Origin: Ridgeia piscesae
Taxonomy: Eukaryota > Annelida > Polychaeta > Sabellida > Siboglinidae
DNA: 64,000 nucleotides
Assembly (NCBI GenBank): GCA_025642075.2
Contig: JAODUO010000061.1
Coordinates: 322,501 to 386,500, forward strand
Direction of reading: 5' to 3'
Below the pieces are notes generated by a model. The model ran no database searches. It was not told where the DNA came from and saw nothing but the letters and a program-made list of their open reading frames with translations. The first letter of the stretch is position 1; each line of letters starts with the position of its first letter. Below, piece by piece: positions 14,405 through 28,800 of the stretch. The position numbers were made by a program, and so were the translations under genes.

Positions 14405-17400
14405 GATAGTGTACAATGATTTGTTAAATTATAACATTCCTAAACACTAGGTACATGTGTACGAATTTTTTGTTTTTTTCTCATGATTATGCATGTTAGT
14501 CGTCGCATAGTGTTAACAAGGAACATATCATTTGTCAGGTACTTGAAAGCGATGACAGTTTACCTAATGACGGTGTGTTAGTTGTATTCACTGATGGAGG
14601 GGAGAACACGGCACCCTTCCTTGATGCAGTGACTAAGACTGTGACCCAGAAAGCAGTCGTCATAACGTTTATGCTCACTCCCAGTGGTGACATAAAATTG
14701 AATTCAATAACTAAGAAATCGGGTGGAGTAATGTACTATACCCCTTTCGACGTTGATTCAGTTGATTTAATAGCCGGGCTCAATGCGCTAAGTAGATTCA
14801 TCCACGCCGACGATCTGCGGAACTGGAAAGTTGAGGTTAGTTGTTAGCGTCGCCCTCTGGTGGATAGTATCCAGACATTTTTAACACGGTAAGCTTGCTT
14901 TCCTTGCAAATAAATTATTATCTATTATAGGATTTCATTATTTTCTTCTGGATAGCATCAGTTATTTTGAAACGTTTTATTTTGTGCTGTAACATTTAAA
15001 ATTGTAATTACTATAACAATTTACAGGTTTGGGAGGAAATGTTAGTTTTGAAACGTTAATATGTCTAGTTACTGGTTTACTGCATTACACATGTATGTGA
15101 GTGAATGTACAATAACCCTGATATAAATACAGAATCTGTTTGGGGTGAGAGCAAATGGTGTTAGGTAAGTCATTGTATCATTCTGTGAGTATTTTTCATT
15201 TCTATTGACCTTAAAGGACTGATAAAAACTATTTCCATTTTTATCCACTTTTTTGTGGGAAAATTCAAGATGGCAGCCACCCCAAAAGTCTGATAATCAC
15301 TATCTTTGGCAATAAGCGATATAGCAACTTGAACTCGGAGTCGTTTTATATGGTTTGAAGTATAAGGAATCCATTATGCAACTATTATTTTGATGAAAGA
15401 AATTAAAATGAAGCTATGCCAGCTCAAAATATGCGAAAATTACCGTAAAATGTATAATAATTATAGTATGCACAATTATGTAGAAAAAATATACATCCTG
15501 TGACTTTTTCATGTAGATTTTCAATAATTGTGTTTTTCTCTTATATTGACCCAAAAGTACTAAAAATCTGTTTCCTTTTTGTCCACTTTTTAGTTCGAAA
15601 ATTTTAGATGGCCGCCACCGGTCACCATAAGTTTTATAATGGCTATATCTTTAATGGCAATAAACGGTATAGAAACTTGATTTCGGAATCGTTTTATATG
15701 TTTTGAAGTATGATGAAGTTATACCAGCCATATAGGTGTTAAAATAGCCATAAAAGGAACTAGCCTTGACATTAAGCGTTTGTATCCACTAGCCCGGGGG
15801 TCAGTAGATTTGAAAAGTTACTGGCCCCCAAAAAAGTTACCGGCCCGAATATTGTACCCAAAATATGCTGCTACCGAGGTGCCCGTCACTTTAGAAGACC
15901 AAGTTTCGACAGGAGTGACATCATGAAGACTTTCTGAAGCATGTTGCATGTTTTTTTAATGTTAATTTTTCAGATTGCAACAATAAAAAGAGAAAACGCG
16001 ACGTTAAATGAAATATTTTAGTCGTGGTGTCAGTCTGCTAATATAAAATCTGAGGCAACTTTCACATTAGCACATTTATTTATAGACTATTACATGGATT
16101 ACTACATATTTCGAGAAATTAAATATCATCTTCAATGACACAGTCTTCTGTCAGTGTTGTGTCTCTTCTACACCACATAAAGATTCGGAAAAAAGTAAAA
16201 GTACAATATTATTTATTGCAGCCTGCATTGTAGGCCATTTTATGAGCTCGAACATTATAAAAAACATGTTTTTATTTACTTATTGATACTTTCTATTAAT
16301 ACATGTAGTTCATTTTGTATAATTGCATTGAGATTAAAGCAAAGTTGGCGAAGTCAAATTCATGACTGACTGTTTTGGCAGGTATACGGGAGGGGGGGCT
16401 TGAAACTATAGCTATCTATCATAAAAAAACATTTCTTAGTTTTGGTTGTGCCTGAAAACTGTTACTGCAGACTCAGGAATACGTGATACCATGATAAATT
16501 GGCATTAGAACGCAGATAACCTGTGCCTCAGTGCGAGGCCGAAAGCCCACGCGCACCGGTGACACTGATAGTGTGAACGCTGTCAAAAATACTTGCCCTC
16601 TTTCTTCCAAGATTGTTTTACAAAATTCACCGCTGTTTGAATCGTCTTTTGCAACACTGTCAAACGTTTGACAGTATAACAAATTGCGTAGATGTCTTTC
16701 CATTACGGAATGTGCACTAGCGTTTTATCATTCACGCAGACAACAACGACATCGCCTACCACCCATAGCCAATGGCAACGTGTAACAAGATCGCTGATTG
16801 GGTGAATAATGAGTTATTCCCGCCATTCGCCAATCATTCGGGCGTTTACAAAATATGACTTCCACAGTGCATGGAGGTTTTCGTGTACGCACTACAACAT
16901 TTTAGACACAGTTGTGGAATAAGTTATAGATAAAATGTAACAAAACGACTGTTAATAAATATACTAATGTTATTCAGCTTTTTAAAAGTCCGTTCTATTT
17001 TTCTGAGAAGGGTCGGGTTACGGAAACGTCGACAGTGGTCAGTAGGAGATTGAAACCACTGGCCGACCGGGTACTGGCCCACCGGGCCAGTAGAATTTAA
17101 CAACCGGTGGCCCGAACTGGCCCGTCAGCTTTAAAACACTCGTCCGGCTGATGTCGAGCCCTGAGTAAGATCCAAAATATGTTTGATCACACATTTTAAG
17201 TTTCAATATATTAGGCTAAACTTATTTCATTTTTATTGATATGGATACAAATATGGTTCACACTGCTGCTGGTGATACATCTTAAATGGTGGGAATATAT
17301 GTTCCGTCATCATCCTCGTGCCATCCTAGTCCTACAGGATCCAGCATAGTGGGGTCTGTAACTGGTCTTGTGCCCAAATGTTGGTTTGATAGTGTGCACG

Positions 17401-19861
17401 CAGTATGTGCTGAATGATGGCACCCAATGTAGGAAAGACTTCAAAGGGTAAGTATGCCTCCCAGTAGCCGAAAAACTTGTCAATTGTGTGAATAAAGATT
17501 GCTGAAAGATCTTGACAATTATCAATGTGACCTTTGTGAACACTCAACTCATGCTCATCGATAATGGTGGTCGGTGATGTGTCTCAGTCACGTATGCTCT
17601 ATCATCGATCGTAGGTTGTCTCTGGTACACATCACATAGATTGGTTTTGCTGGCTACCTCTCCTATTGCTGTATATTGTGCCTACATAGAGTATTAGCAT
17701 GGTTTTGTTCCTATGTGTTGACGCCATGAACTGTATGTTAGCAACATTCTGTTGAATCTTCTCCATCAGCAATTGCCTTTCATTCTTGGTATGCGTGTGT
17801 GTGGAGACATTTAAAGAAAAAGACAAACCATTGGTCAATGACCAATTTATTGTTCTGAGAAATACCTTCCAATGAAATATATGTGATTTACTGCCGATTA
17901 CGACACATTAACAAAACTAAATGTACTGCATTCGAAGCATATGGGTGTGCCCATAGTGTTTTTGAAAAAGAGGTCTAATCTGACGTCTTACTGAAATGTA
18001 GGTACATTTTTATTATGGGATATATTACCTTACACATGGGGCATTCCATGTCAAATCAATCAAGAATTTACATGCCCGTCTTCGATTTTGCTGAAATGTG
18101 GTGTTGGTTTATGATCACGGGTCTATACGTCCCACCGATTTTTAGGTCTGAAGTCCAGAGATAGAGGTCATCAAACATTGACCTGACCTTGACACCTGAC
18201 GACCTTCCAGATGTCATAACTCCACTTCTAGGTGACCTGCAGATATGATGTTGGTGTCATTGTAAAGCTAATAGAATGTTCTACGTGTCTAGAAAAAAGT
18301 TATCTACCAAAAGTTTTAAAACATATTTTAAACATGGTTTGACCTGACCTAGCAAAAATATGTAACCTCCGATTTCGCCGATTAAAAATGTTGAAGCATA
18401 CATATATGGCAAGAATCTGTAGAAGTTTTATCATACGCAGTTGAATACTTCAGGAGTTATGAATTTGTTTAACATTTCTTGAACCGCATTAATGCCGAAA
18501 TATAGGCTAATAAGTACAGTCATAATGCTCTGTTAGCATGCAAATGGTGGTTATTGTTGTAGATTTTGTTGCTGTTATCACCATTACTTTCCAGTATACA
18601 CACATTGATGTCATTATGTGCTGGTGTGCGTGCGTGCATGCATGTGTCAAACTTTGTACTAAATACCTTGTGAAATTGACTTGCCCAGGATAATTTTTAA
18701 AGTACAATGTTGTATATTAGTTTACAGTCTTGAATGTATGTCACAAATCAACCATATTTTTGTCAATCTGACCATCATTTAGTCATGGTCAGGTCATTTT
18801 GATGACCTCTATCTCTGATGTTAAAAATGTCTAGATAGAAATCATAACTATTTGATCTAACCTTGACTACCTAGTGACTTTTTAGATGTCAACTTGTTTC
18901 CAATGGCCATATAGTAAATTACTTTTTGTTGTCTCTTCTACATACAGGTTATTGTGTTACTTATACAAATACCAGCAGATGCAAGTATTTACTACATTTG
19001 CAGAGAATTTGATGCAAAGAAACAAGCCGGATATTCTTTGATGGCAGCATCCATTTGCATACTGATAGATTAAGTTACAGATTTTCTTCTGATTATACCA
19101 CTAAAGCAGCATTAAGGTGATCAAAATGTAAAATGCCATTTAAGTTCTTTAAGGGAGTGTCGTGTACCTGATAAAATTTCTGCAATTATTACCAAGTACA
19201 TATATGGTTAAAAAAGAAAGTCACAAAACTTAGAGATTACTTTATTTTGCAATGTCTAGTCAAATTCAAGCTAGTTTTGCCAAATGTTATTCCATATTAT
19301 TATTTGTTTTTTCTTGGGTAAAGAAAGATGTAACTTTATTATAGATTTAAAATGATACCAACATGTAGGCTGAGACAAGAACGAGATCTAGAAAGTTTCC
19401 AGGTAGCTACCATCATGCCATGCAACCTTTTGACGACATGATTTGACCATGATAAAATGGATGGTTAGTTTGACATGGTTTGCAACATACACTTTGACTT
19501 ATGAGTATAAGCAAACATTTTTTGTCAGAGTACAGTACTGGTACAGAAAAATGGGACATCTCACCAATAAATTTAAATGCATAATTTATATTCGAGGTGT
19601 ATACATTCTGAAGCTGGAGGTAACTGGCATAATGGCAATGGCAAAACTGAGATAACATTCTTCATGGCTAAGAGATGACTACATGATGTTAATATGTATG
19701 ACAGTAGGTAATATGGACACAAATTGAGGTAAATATGACAATGACGTACTGATTAGACTTAACTTGAGAACCAGTAAGATCTATGTATTAGATATGCAGG
19801 AAATGTGTTCTTCTCCATAAAAGTGTGGGATTCTTATGTTTTACACATGCTTGCATGTATG

Positions 19862-19896
<35 letters not shown>

Positions 19897-22800
19897 CACA
19901 GTACACCAACACATAATGACATCAATGTGTGGATACTGACTGTAGTAATGGTGACAGCAGCAACACATAAATCTAGGACGTTAGCCACCGTTTGACTGTA
20001 CTTATTGGCCTATATTTCAGCATTAATTCGGTTCAAGAAATGTTAAATAATTCATAATTCCTGAAATATTCAATTGCGCACGATAAAACGTCTACAGATT
20101 TTAGCCATATATGTATGCTTCAACATAAAAAAAATCAGCGAAATCGGCGGTTACATGTTTTTTCCCCAGGTCAGGTCAAAGGTCAAACCATTTAAAACAA
20201 TATGTTTTAACAATTTTGATAGATGAATTATTGTCTAAATAGGTTGTTAATTCTATTAGCTTTAAAATGACACCAACATCATAACTGTAGGTCACTCACA
20301 TAGAAGTGGAGTTATGACACCTGGGAGGTCGTTGGGTATCAAGGTCGGGTCAAAGTTTGATGACCTCTATCTCTGGACCTGAAGGTCAGATTGACCTAAA
20401 ATAGGTGGGACGCATAGACTCATGATCATAAAGCAATACACAAAATAAAATCGAAGTCGGGCATGTAAATTATTGATTGATTTAACATGAAATGCCCCCA
20501 CATACATTTATAGAAACGCTAAGTAATCGCTGTGTCCAAGAGCTTTGAACTGTTATTATTATTGGTATGTAAAATTGTTTTAAAGTGCTATTACCGAAAA
20601 TGAAAAACTTGCGAAAACCTGGCAAGATGTGGAGTAAAAAACAACAAATTGGTAATTGTTCATATCTCCATCAAAATTACGATATTAAATATATTTTGTT
20701 TCTGCTGGATTTGCCTTTTAATACTCTTTCCGACGATATCAAATGTGACAGGAAACTATATTTTCATCCAACATTTGCTGTCCATTTTACAGTCATTTCA
20801 AAGTATATATGGCTGGTATAACTGAATTTTCATTTCTTTAATCAAAATGATAGTTGCATTGGATTCCTTATACTTCAAAACATACAAAAACGACTCCGAG
20901 TTCAAGTTTCTGTACCGTTTATTACCAAAGATTTAGCAATTACATGTATAAGACTTTTGGTGACCGGTGGCGGCCATCCAGAATTTTCGCACGAAACGGA
21001 AACGAAAAAATTGGAAACAGTTTTTTCAGCCCTTCAGTGTCAATATAAGTGAAAAAAAATACAATTATTTAACATGTATATAAAAATGTCACAGAAAGTT
21101 TATTTGCTAAATAACTCTGTATACTAGTGGGAATACTGCACATAATAGTTCTTTGGGACAATGCAACAATATCATATCACAATAATTATGATAAAACAAA
21201 TCATTTAATATACTTATAAGCAAGGCAAATCAATCAGGCCATCCATCTGTCACAAGCCACTCTTTCTCTATATTTTATTGTTAAGTACATTGCATCTTAT
21301 ATATGTGCCTATCTTGCACTGTTTCATTAATAGGTGTCTTCTGAGCGTCCTCATTTTCACTTTTATGATGCGTTCCAATGCCATGCTTGATATATTGCTC
21401 TTGTTAGCAGCATTCTAAAGGCACGTCCCAACCATATCCAACTTTGTTCTTAATATTTTCATCAAATTTGACCACGTTTAATATTAATCATATATAATTA
21501 CATGACATTTACAGATTGCGCTGGAGGCGATATGGATTGATGCAAATGACACAGTGAACACGTTTGTGTCCATCGACTCGAGCCTTGGTCGTGATACTAA
21601 GTTCAGCTTCGATTGCCCAGTAGCAGCTGCATCCAATTTTGACTTCGTCGTTATTTCACCAACTGGAATTAAATTCACGGATGGAATTCACTTTTCACCA
21701 AGAGACCTTTTTATAATAATTCCTGATGAAGCTGAGGTGAGATAATATGTCAGAATCAGCTTATTAAACTGTTCAGAATGGGTCGTTGATATGTTAAAAC
21801 GGTGAAGACCTTTATGTTAAGAGGATTCCTAATGATGTTTGTCATAATGTCTGCCAAATGTTATACTTCCTTAAAAAGTGACCTGCTGGTCGAACGTCTT
21901 ACCACACAGGTGAAGCTTTTCACAGGTGCCACCAGTTGTATTCCTTTAAAGCGACATGGTCTGTTCGTGGCTTTTTATTGCAAAATCATGTTATACGGTA
22001 TAAATTATAGCATAAAGACAGTCAAAATTTATTTTCATGTACCATTTAGGGGTAGAAAATAGACGCAGTAAGGGCGCTTAACTCTGTATACACATCGACC
22101 ATGAGGCGTTTTCGAAACCGTTATAGGCGTGGCTAAAACCCCAGAAGGAAATGCATGATCATGCGATGCAGTATCATGTGAACTCAAGTTGACGCCACTA
22201 ACGCCATACCCAGCCAGGTGCACGGCTTCCAGTTGGTAAAGGTCAAAGGGTGGGTGTCACTCGCGGCGATTTGAGTGACAGCGTCGGGATTCTTATAAAC
22301 ATTCGACGTTTAACATTACCAAGTCGGTTCTGTTTCGATAACACATTTAATGGCGGTCAGGACGCTACAATAGTTATAACTTATACTGATTAACATGATT
22401 TGGCAATAAAAATAAGCCACGAACTGATCATGTCGCTTTAATATGTTTTTATTCACTTAGGCCAAAGGTCTGTTGGACGTTTGGCCCAAGCATAATTCTG
22501 CGTCCGCCGTCTGCCATTAACTCTGAACTCTCAGAAACTGTTAAAGATCTATTTAAAAAAGTTTTGCACAAGCGACTGTTACTATGCAGAAGACATTTAC
22601 ATTTGATTGACTCATTTTAAAGTCTCCTAGGGTAGGGACCTGCAAAAAATAGATTTACCATATTTATGATGGTGCATGTCGATTGTATGTATAATTGGTA
22701 ACAATGATAACGTTTACAGAATTTAAATGTCTTCATGCACTCAAAAATTATGGCAATTTTAACTTTCAGCAAATTATATCAAATTTGTGACCATTGCCCA

Positions 22801-25800
22801 GCCTGCTGTATGGCATACGTTCATACCGGGTCTGGAATGCAAACTGCTACAACCTTCTAGTTTATCAAATATATTTGTAAAAACAATTTTTTTTTTACCT
22901 TCAATATAGTGAGACATTGAGATGGGTATGACTTTGAAATAACATTTGTTATCCAATATTACGTATATTTGGTATATTTTCAGGATTTTTTGTCGGACTT
23001 TTAGCAACTTTTCTCTATTCAACTGTCTTCAGGGCCAGGCAAATTGTTCTGCACCCCCAGGAAATTTAGTGCACATAATTTACTATTTTCTTACGAAACT
23101 TCAATAACGTATTTTATGTAAGTATTTATTGCCTAACATAGACTTAGCCTGGTTCCGTCGCTTCACAAGGTGCAATAAGACTAGGCCGCGCCCAAGTTGC
23201 TCGCCATAATTAATAAAATGACCTATCCCCACAGCTCCCACCACCCCATCCAATCACTGAGTCTCTTCTCTTCTTACTTGGCGCCGCCATCGTTTAAGTC
23301 TTGCCTTCGCGTAACTCCGTATTTATCAGTTTTGTGAGCTGATATCATAATTTGTTTAAACGAAGTTACGGTTTATTGTTTTTCTTTTCACCTCTGCAAT
23401 ACTATGGGCTGTTTTCAAACCACTTTTCAGTTGTATTTTCCTATTATTAGCCGTTTTTAGACTTCACCATTTCAATTTGTAATGGCGGACGACTCACGAA
23501 CACGCCATCGTCTGCACTACTCATGCGCGGCGGCTATAATCATCCGAACAAGTGTCTCTTGTCACGGTATTACAGACAAGTACGACACTTGTTCACAGTG
23601 GACTGATTAAGTATGGAATGGAACGGAACGGAACGGAACGGAACGGAACGGAACGGAACGGAACGGAACGGAACGGAATGGAATAGTATAAACGCCGCTC
23701 CGTTTAAGAAACTCAGGCGCCTGACACATGTAACATCGCTACAGCCGATATTACCAACGCGCGATTAGCGACGTTTCTACCGTCGTTGGGGGCGCGAATA
23801 ATCGGCCCTGTTGTGCTCCCGGAGGCCTAGTTAAGACCTAGGCGTTTGACGAAACTGGCCGGACAAAAATAGTCCTGCCAGTTGGATTCCCAAAAAGAGA
23901 ATCCGAGCAAATACCCGGCAATCCATGTCTATGGACTTACGCCGATGGGCCAGGGTGGAAAACCGGTGACATTCCTCCGGATAGAACGGAGACGAATACT
24001 GAGCCCGGAGGACCGAGGCCGGAGAGCCGGGGCCGCAGCCAGGAGGTCCAGCCGTACCTCGTACGTTCGGCCGTATGTATACCCGAGGCCGGAGACCCGG
24101 CCGGTTCTCCGGAGAGCCGGAGATTTACCCCATTCGGCGCAGGTCACCGACCGAAGCCAATCAGAAACCGCCGCAGCCTTAGGCTAGGCTTAGGGCGATC
24201 GCGGCGTTTTATGATCGGCTCGTGTATTCCTGTCCAGATGACGATGGTGCCTAGAGTTCTGTCGACAAACAGTACACTGATCCAGCGCCACGATCAGTCG
24301 CCGTACAACCGGACGAACAATGTGACAAGATATCACATTCAGAACAGGTCATCCTGGTCCGCACGTATCTCACTGATGAATTGCCGGCAACCGACAGTCT
24401 TGTCCCTCGCACAGTGCCACGTCTGTCAGCACTGACCCAAGCCGATTATGCCATCCCGGTCACTCCCCCAGCCTGGTTTTCCTTTTTCTGAGGCAATGAT
24501 CAATCACTTTCAGAAAATTCAACAAGAATTAACAACCCTCAGGTTGTGGAGAACGACCCCCCTTGGGACGCGTGCGCGGGGGGAAGTTACTCCGCAGGAT
24601 ATGTGTGAGTGTGTGTGCGTTGGTGTGTATCACGCTCTTCTCGTGTGCGCTCGCCAGAATCGGTTTAACCCCCGATTCAGGGTAAAGTGACAGACGCTCG
24701 TTCCAGGTTCGATCTCGGATATTTTATTCACAAATTGAAGTTCACGTTCGTATACATAATTTCAAAAGATATACATTGCGTTGGCAATAGACTTTAACAT
24801 AGTACTAGTAACATCGAAGTCACTGCGTGTCTGTTGCCAGTCCACTACAGCGCTCCTACATTTTAAAGTTCTAAATACATGCCGGTAATTTTGATAATCT
24901 CGATAAATATGAGCTTCAGTCTCATACTCATGTTTTAATTTAGGCAGCCAAAAGGAGGGAGAGTCGCGAGCATCTTCCGTCGCTCTCGATCTCTGATCTC
25001 CCCGGTCTCCCCGTTCTCCCCGGTCTCTCTGATTAAAAACCACGCTCTCTCCTTTTATTGTGAACAGATAATTAACAAGAATGCATCTGTGCGCATGTGT
25101 AATTTACAATTCCGGTCGCAAGGTTTGCCCAAGGACGCTAGTTTAACACCATCACGTACTCGAGAGACACCTGCAAATCTATACAAATTCAACTTTTGTT
25201 CAAACTGTCTCAGCTAGGATTTAGTCAATGTTCAGTAAATCACTCGCGCCGTCGGTGTGGTCCAGGATGGGTTTCCATTGAAGTCCTCGAGTGGAGTAAA
25301 CATCTTTAGAATTCGTCGGGGTCTTTGTGTCCGCTTTGGCCTTGCTCTGGTTTTGCCTCTGTGTTAAGTAATACTTTCTAGACTAATAACGCTATATTGT
25401 ATACACCGTTAACTATTAAGCGGGTGGGTTTTTACAAGGTGGGCAATTTACTTCGGTACTCCGCTCCAGAGACGCCTTGCACTCTCCGTTAGAGCTTTCT
25501 TCTACAGGTTTTCTGTTTTCACGAGACTCCCCTGTCGTAGATAAGAGCTTCACCGAGATTTATCGGTCTCAAGTTGGGGGGAGCACGACCGGGCACGGAA
25601 CAGAAGTATTTCCGTGACCTCGCAGCCATGACACGCCGACGGTTGTGTATCTCCTTCCAGGATTGGACGGGAGCTGCCCTCAATCGATCCATACAAGGAC
25701 TGATTGACCACGTGGACATTGGAAGCGTATCCACAGAACAGCTGTTGGAACAGCTTAAGGCAACTTTACAGTTGTCTCAGTCAGTGGCAACTGCTTGGTA

Positions 25801-28800
25801 CGATGGCACTACCTTGGATTGCGCCATCGCCTACTACATCCTACTGCATCAACGGGATCAAGTTCTACGAGGCGTCTCTCCCGTTGTGCCACTAGAGGAA
25901 CGGGAGCACCTTCGTACTGCTCCATTTGGGGCTTCGTCATTATTCGACGAGCTCTCAACTAAGCTACAGTTGGCAACAAGACTATTCCCTATACAGGGGC
26001 TCGGCACCTTTTACCATCCGTATACACGTGCTGCTCCACATCGGTCAGCACCGGCTAGAACCGCGCAACTATGGCAGGCTGCTATGCCAATGCCACTGTC
26101 GTTCTCACGTCAGCAGCCCTTTCTGGCCACTCACTAGAGGACGTGGTGTAGGACGTCCCTTTCACCAACGAGGAGGACTACCTGTGTCCCAGGACTGTTC
26201 TGCGATGTCTGGAGACGACGGAGATGCAGCGAGTGGGTGTGCAATGTTATGGAAGTCGGTTTCCGTCTTCGGTTCCAGGAGTGTGCCCCTCTGCGTTTGT
26301 AGATAATGGCTCTATCATGAAGCACACAGCCCTCCGGTCACTGATGCAGTCCATGCAACAAAACAACGTCTGCGACACTACATCTCCCGGGTGTTACAGT
26401 CACCTCTCCGTAGTGATTCCCCACTTCACGATGGAGAGTGTGGAAAGAATTCAGCGATCTCTCCCTCGAGACGCCTGGGTCACTTCAATCGATCTTGTGG
26501 ATACCTATTTCCACATACCCACCCACAGAGGTTACCGAAAATGTCTTCGATTTCAGACTTGGGACATCATATACCAATTCCAGATACTACCGTTTGGCCT
26601 TTCTCCAGCACCTTGGGTATTCATCAAGATTATGACAGATCAAAATGCTGGTACACATGTTGGGCATCAATCTCTGTCAGTACCTGGACTACTGGCTCAT
26701 CTATTCAGCATCTCACGACCGGTGCATCCGAGACATTGTAAAAGTGCTCAATCTCTGCCACACGATGGACCTCCTCATTCACGACAAGAAGTCGGAACTG
26801 ATCCCAAAACAGAAATTCGACCTGGTTTTCTTCCAAGTCACTCCAACTCTGGATCGATATCACAAATCAAGCACTGATTTGCTCATTCCTGCTAAGCCAA
26901 GAAGGAGGTGCTCATACGTGGCAGATTCTGCACGGTCTCTTTGCATCCACAGAACAAAAATTGTTTCTCTGGGACGGCTGCACACCCGCGAAGCCTGACA
27001 TTGCATCTCGCAACATTGTGATTTCAATGTTTTAACCAGCACTTGTGGATACCTCTTTCCCCCACGGCGGAGGAAGATTCCTAATGGTGGAAGTCAGCAC
27101 ACAAAGTTCTGAGGGGAGCCACAGTTTCCCCAACAAAACCAGACACTCAGTTGTTCACGGATGCATCGAACATCGGCTGGGGAGCACATTGGATTGCATT
27201 GACGGTGTCCGGTGTATGGACAACAACCGAGAAAACACTTCACATCAACGTAATCGAGTTAGAAGCCATACACAGAGCCATGCTCCACTGGCTGCGGAAG
27301 CTTATGGGTCTGACAGTCCTGGTTGCGTCAGACACCTCCTCTATAGTGTCCTACATTAACAAGCAGGGCGGAACACGGTCAATACAGCTGTGCAGATGGA
27401 CCAAGAAGCTACTCCTCATGGGTCAGGCCAACCAAATAGTAGTCCGGGCACGACACATAACCGGGAGATTGAACGTCCTTGCAGACATTCTGTCACGCCC
27501 TTCCCAGATGTCAGGTACAGAATTGTCTCCAAATCCATCTGTCTTCCGAGCACTGACACGGGAATAGGGAATGCCATTATTGGATCTGTTTGCAACGAGG
27601 TGGAATCACAAACTTCCATTATTTGTGTTCCCTGTTCCAGATCTATCAGCCATGGCAGTAGATGCTCTGTCAATGAGCTGGAAGGCACTGTTGGCATACG
27701 CATACCCACCACCAGCTCTGTTACCACGGGTGCTCGAGAAGGCCCAACAGGACCAGTGCGAACCTCATTGCCCCACACTGGCCCCAGGCGATCTGGTTCC
27801 CACTCCTCTTAGGGATGTTGGTACAATCTCCACCCCGGATACCCAACATTCCTCGGTTACTATCCCAGCCTTGAGGTCAGATCCATCGAGATACGTCCTA
27901 TCTCCAGCTACACACGTGGAGAGTATCCGGGATACCCTCTGCAGCAGAGACCGTTCGGTCGACGTTGCCTCCTGTGTCAAAATACCTCAGCGAGAGTCTA
28001 CTCTGGCGATCTATGAGTCCAAGTGGGGGATCTTCACTGATTGGTGTAACATACAACACATCAATCCACTCTCGGCTACTGAGAATGTAGTGTCGGATAT
28101 TTTTCTTCACCTTCACACGGAGAAACATTTGGCTATCTAGACCATTGCAGACTATCAGATGGCAATCTCCAACACTCTTCGTTCCACTTCCAGTGCGGAA
28201 GTAGGACGAAATCCTGCACTTAAGTCGCTACTTCGAAATATTGAAATCATCAACATCATTTCCAGTGTAGAATTTCACCTTAGTTTTGTCAGCATTGACA
28301 AAACCGCCTTTCGAACCGCTAGACAAAACATCGGATCAGCTGCTTACATGGAAGACAGTTGTCCTCATCACGCTTGCTTCCGGCAAACGTTGGGGCGAAA
28401 TCCATGCCTTTGAACATGCCCGACTACTACGAAACTGTCATTCATATCAAAGACGCAAGTTTTGGGCAAGGGCCCGAAATGCGTGCTTTCATGCACAATT
28501 CCAACACTTTACCGTCAGTTGAGCTATGGCATAGCTAAAGACCGACTCCTGTTCCCAATATGGGCACAAAGATTCTACCTAGAAAGGTCCATGCCTTGGA
28601 GGGAACACAAGCACCTCCTCTTTGTGTCATTCAAACCAGAGCATAAACGAGACACTGTACCATACACAATCTCCGGTTGGTTGGATCCGGAAAATGATTC
28701 TGGAGTGCTGCACAAATTTCCCTACACATCTCCTTGAGTCCCGCAAGGTTAAGGCGCACCAGGTACGATCCATGGCTGCATCGCTCGCATTCCACAGACA

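Larger units (their letters stand above)
17690..21110 (+). repeat. Interspersed repeat, copy interrupted by a long-armed element
   Basis: 17690-18005 and 20560-21110 together rebuild the repeat seen uninterrupted at 6890-7720. The material between is the inverted-repeat element listed separately. Confidence 0.65.

Noticed and set aside
24680..24735. GGTTCGATCTC resembling a tRNA B box
   Set aside because: No A box at the right spacing and no cloverleaf.
24762..25043. Minus ORF rich in Arg/Asp ([20 protein letters not shown])
   Set aside because: No family recognised and the charged part comes from a short CTCCCCGGT tandem repeat.
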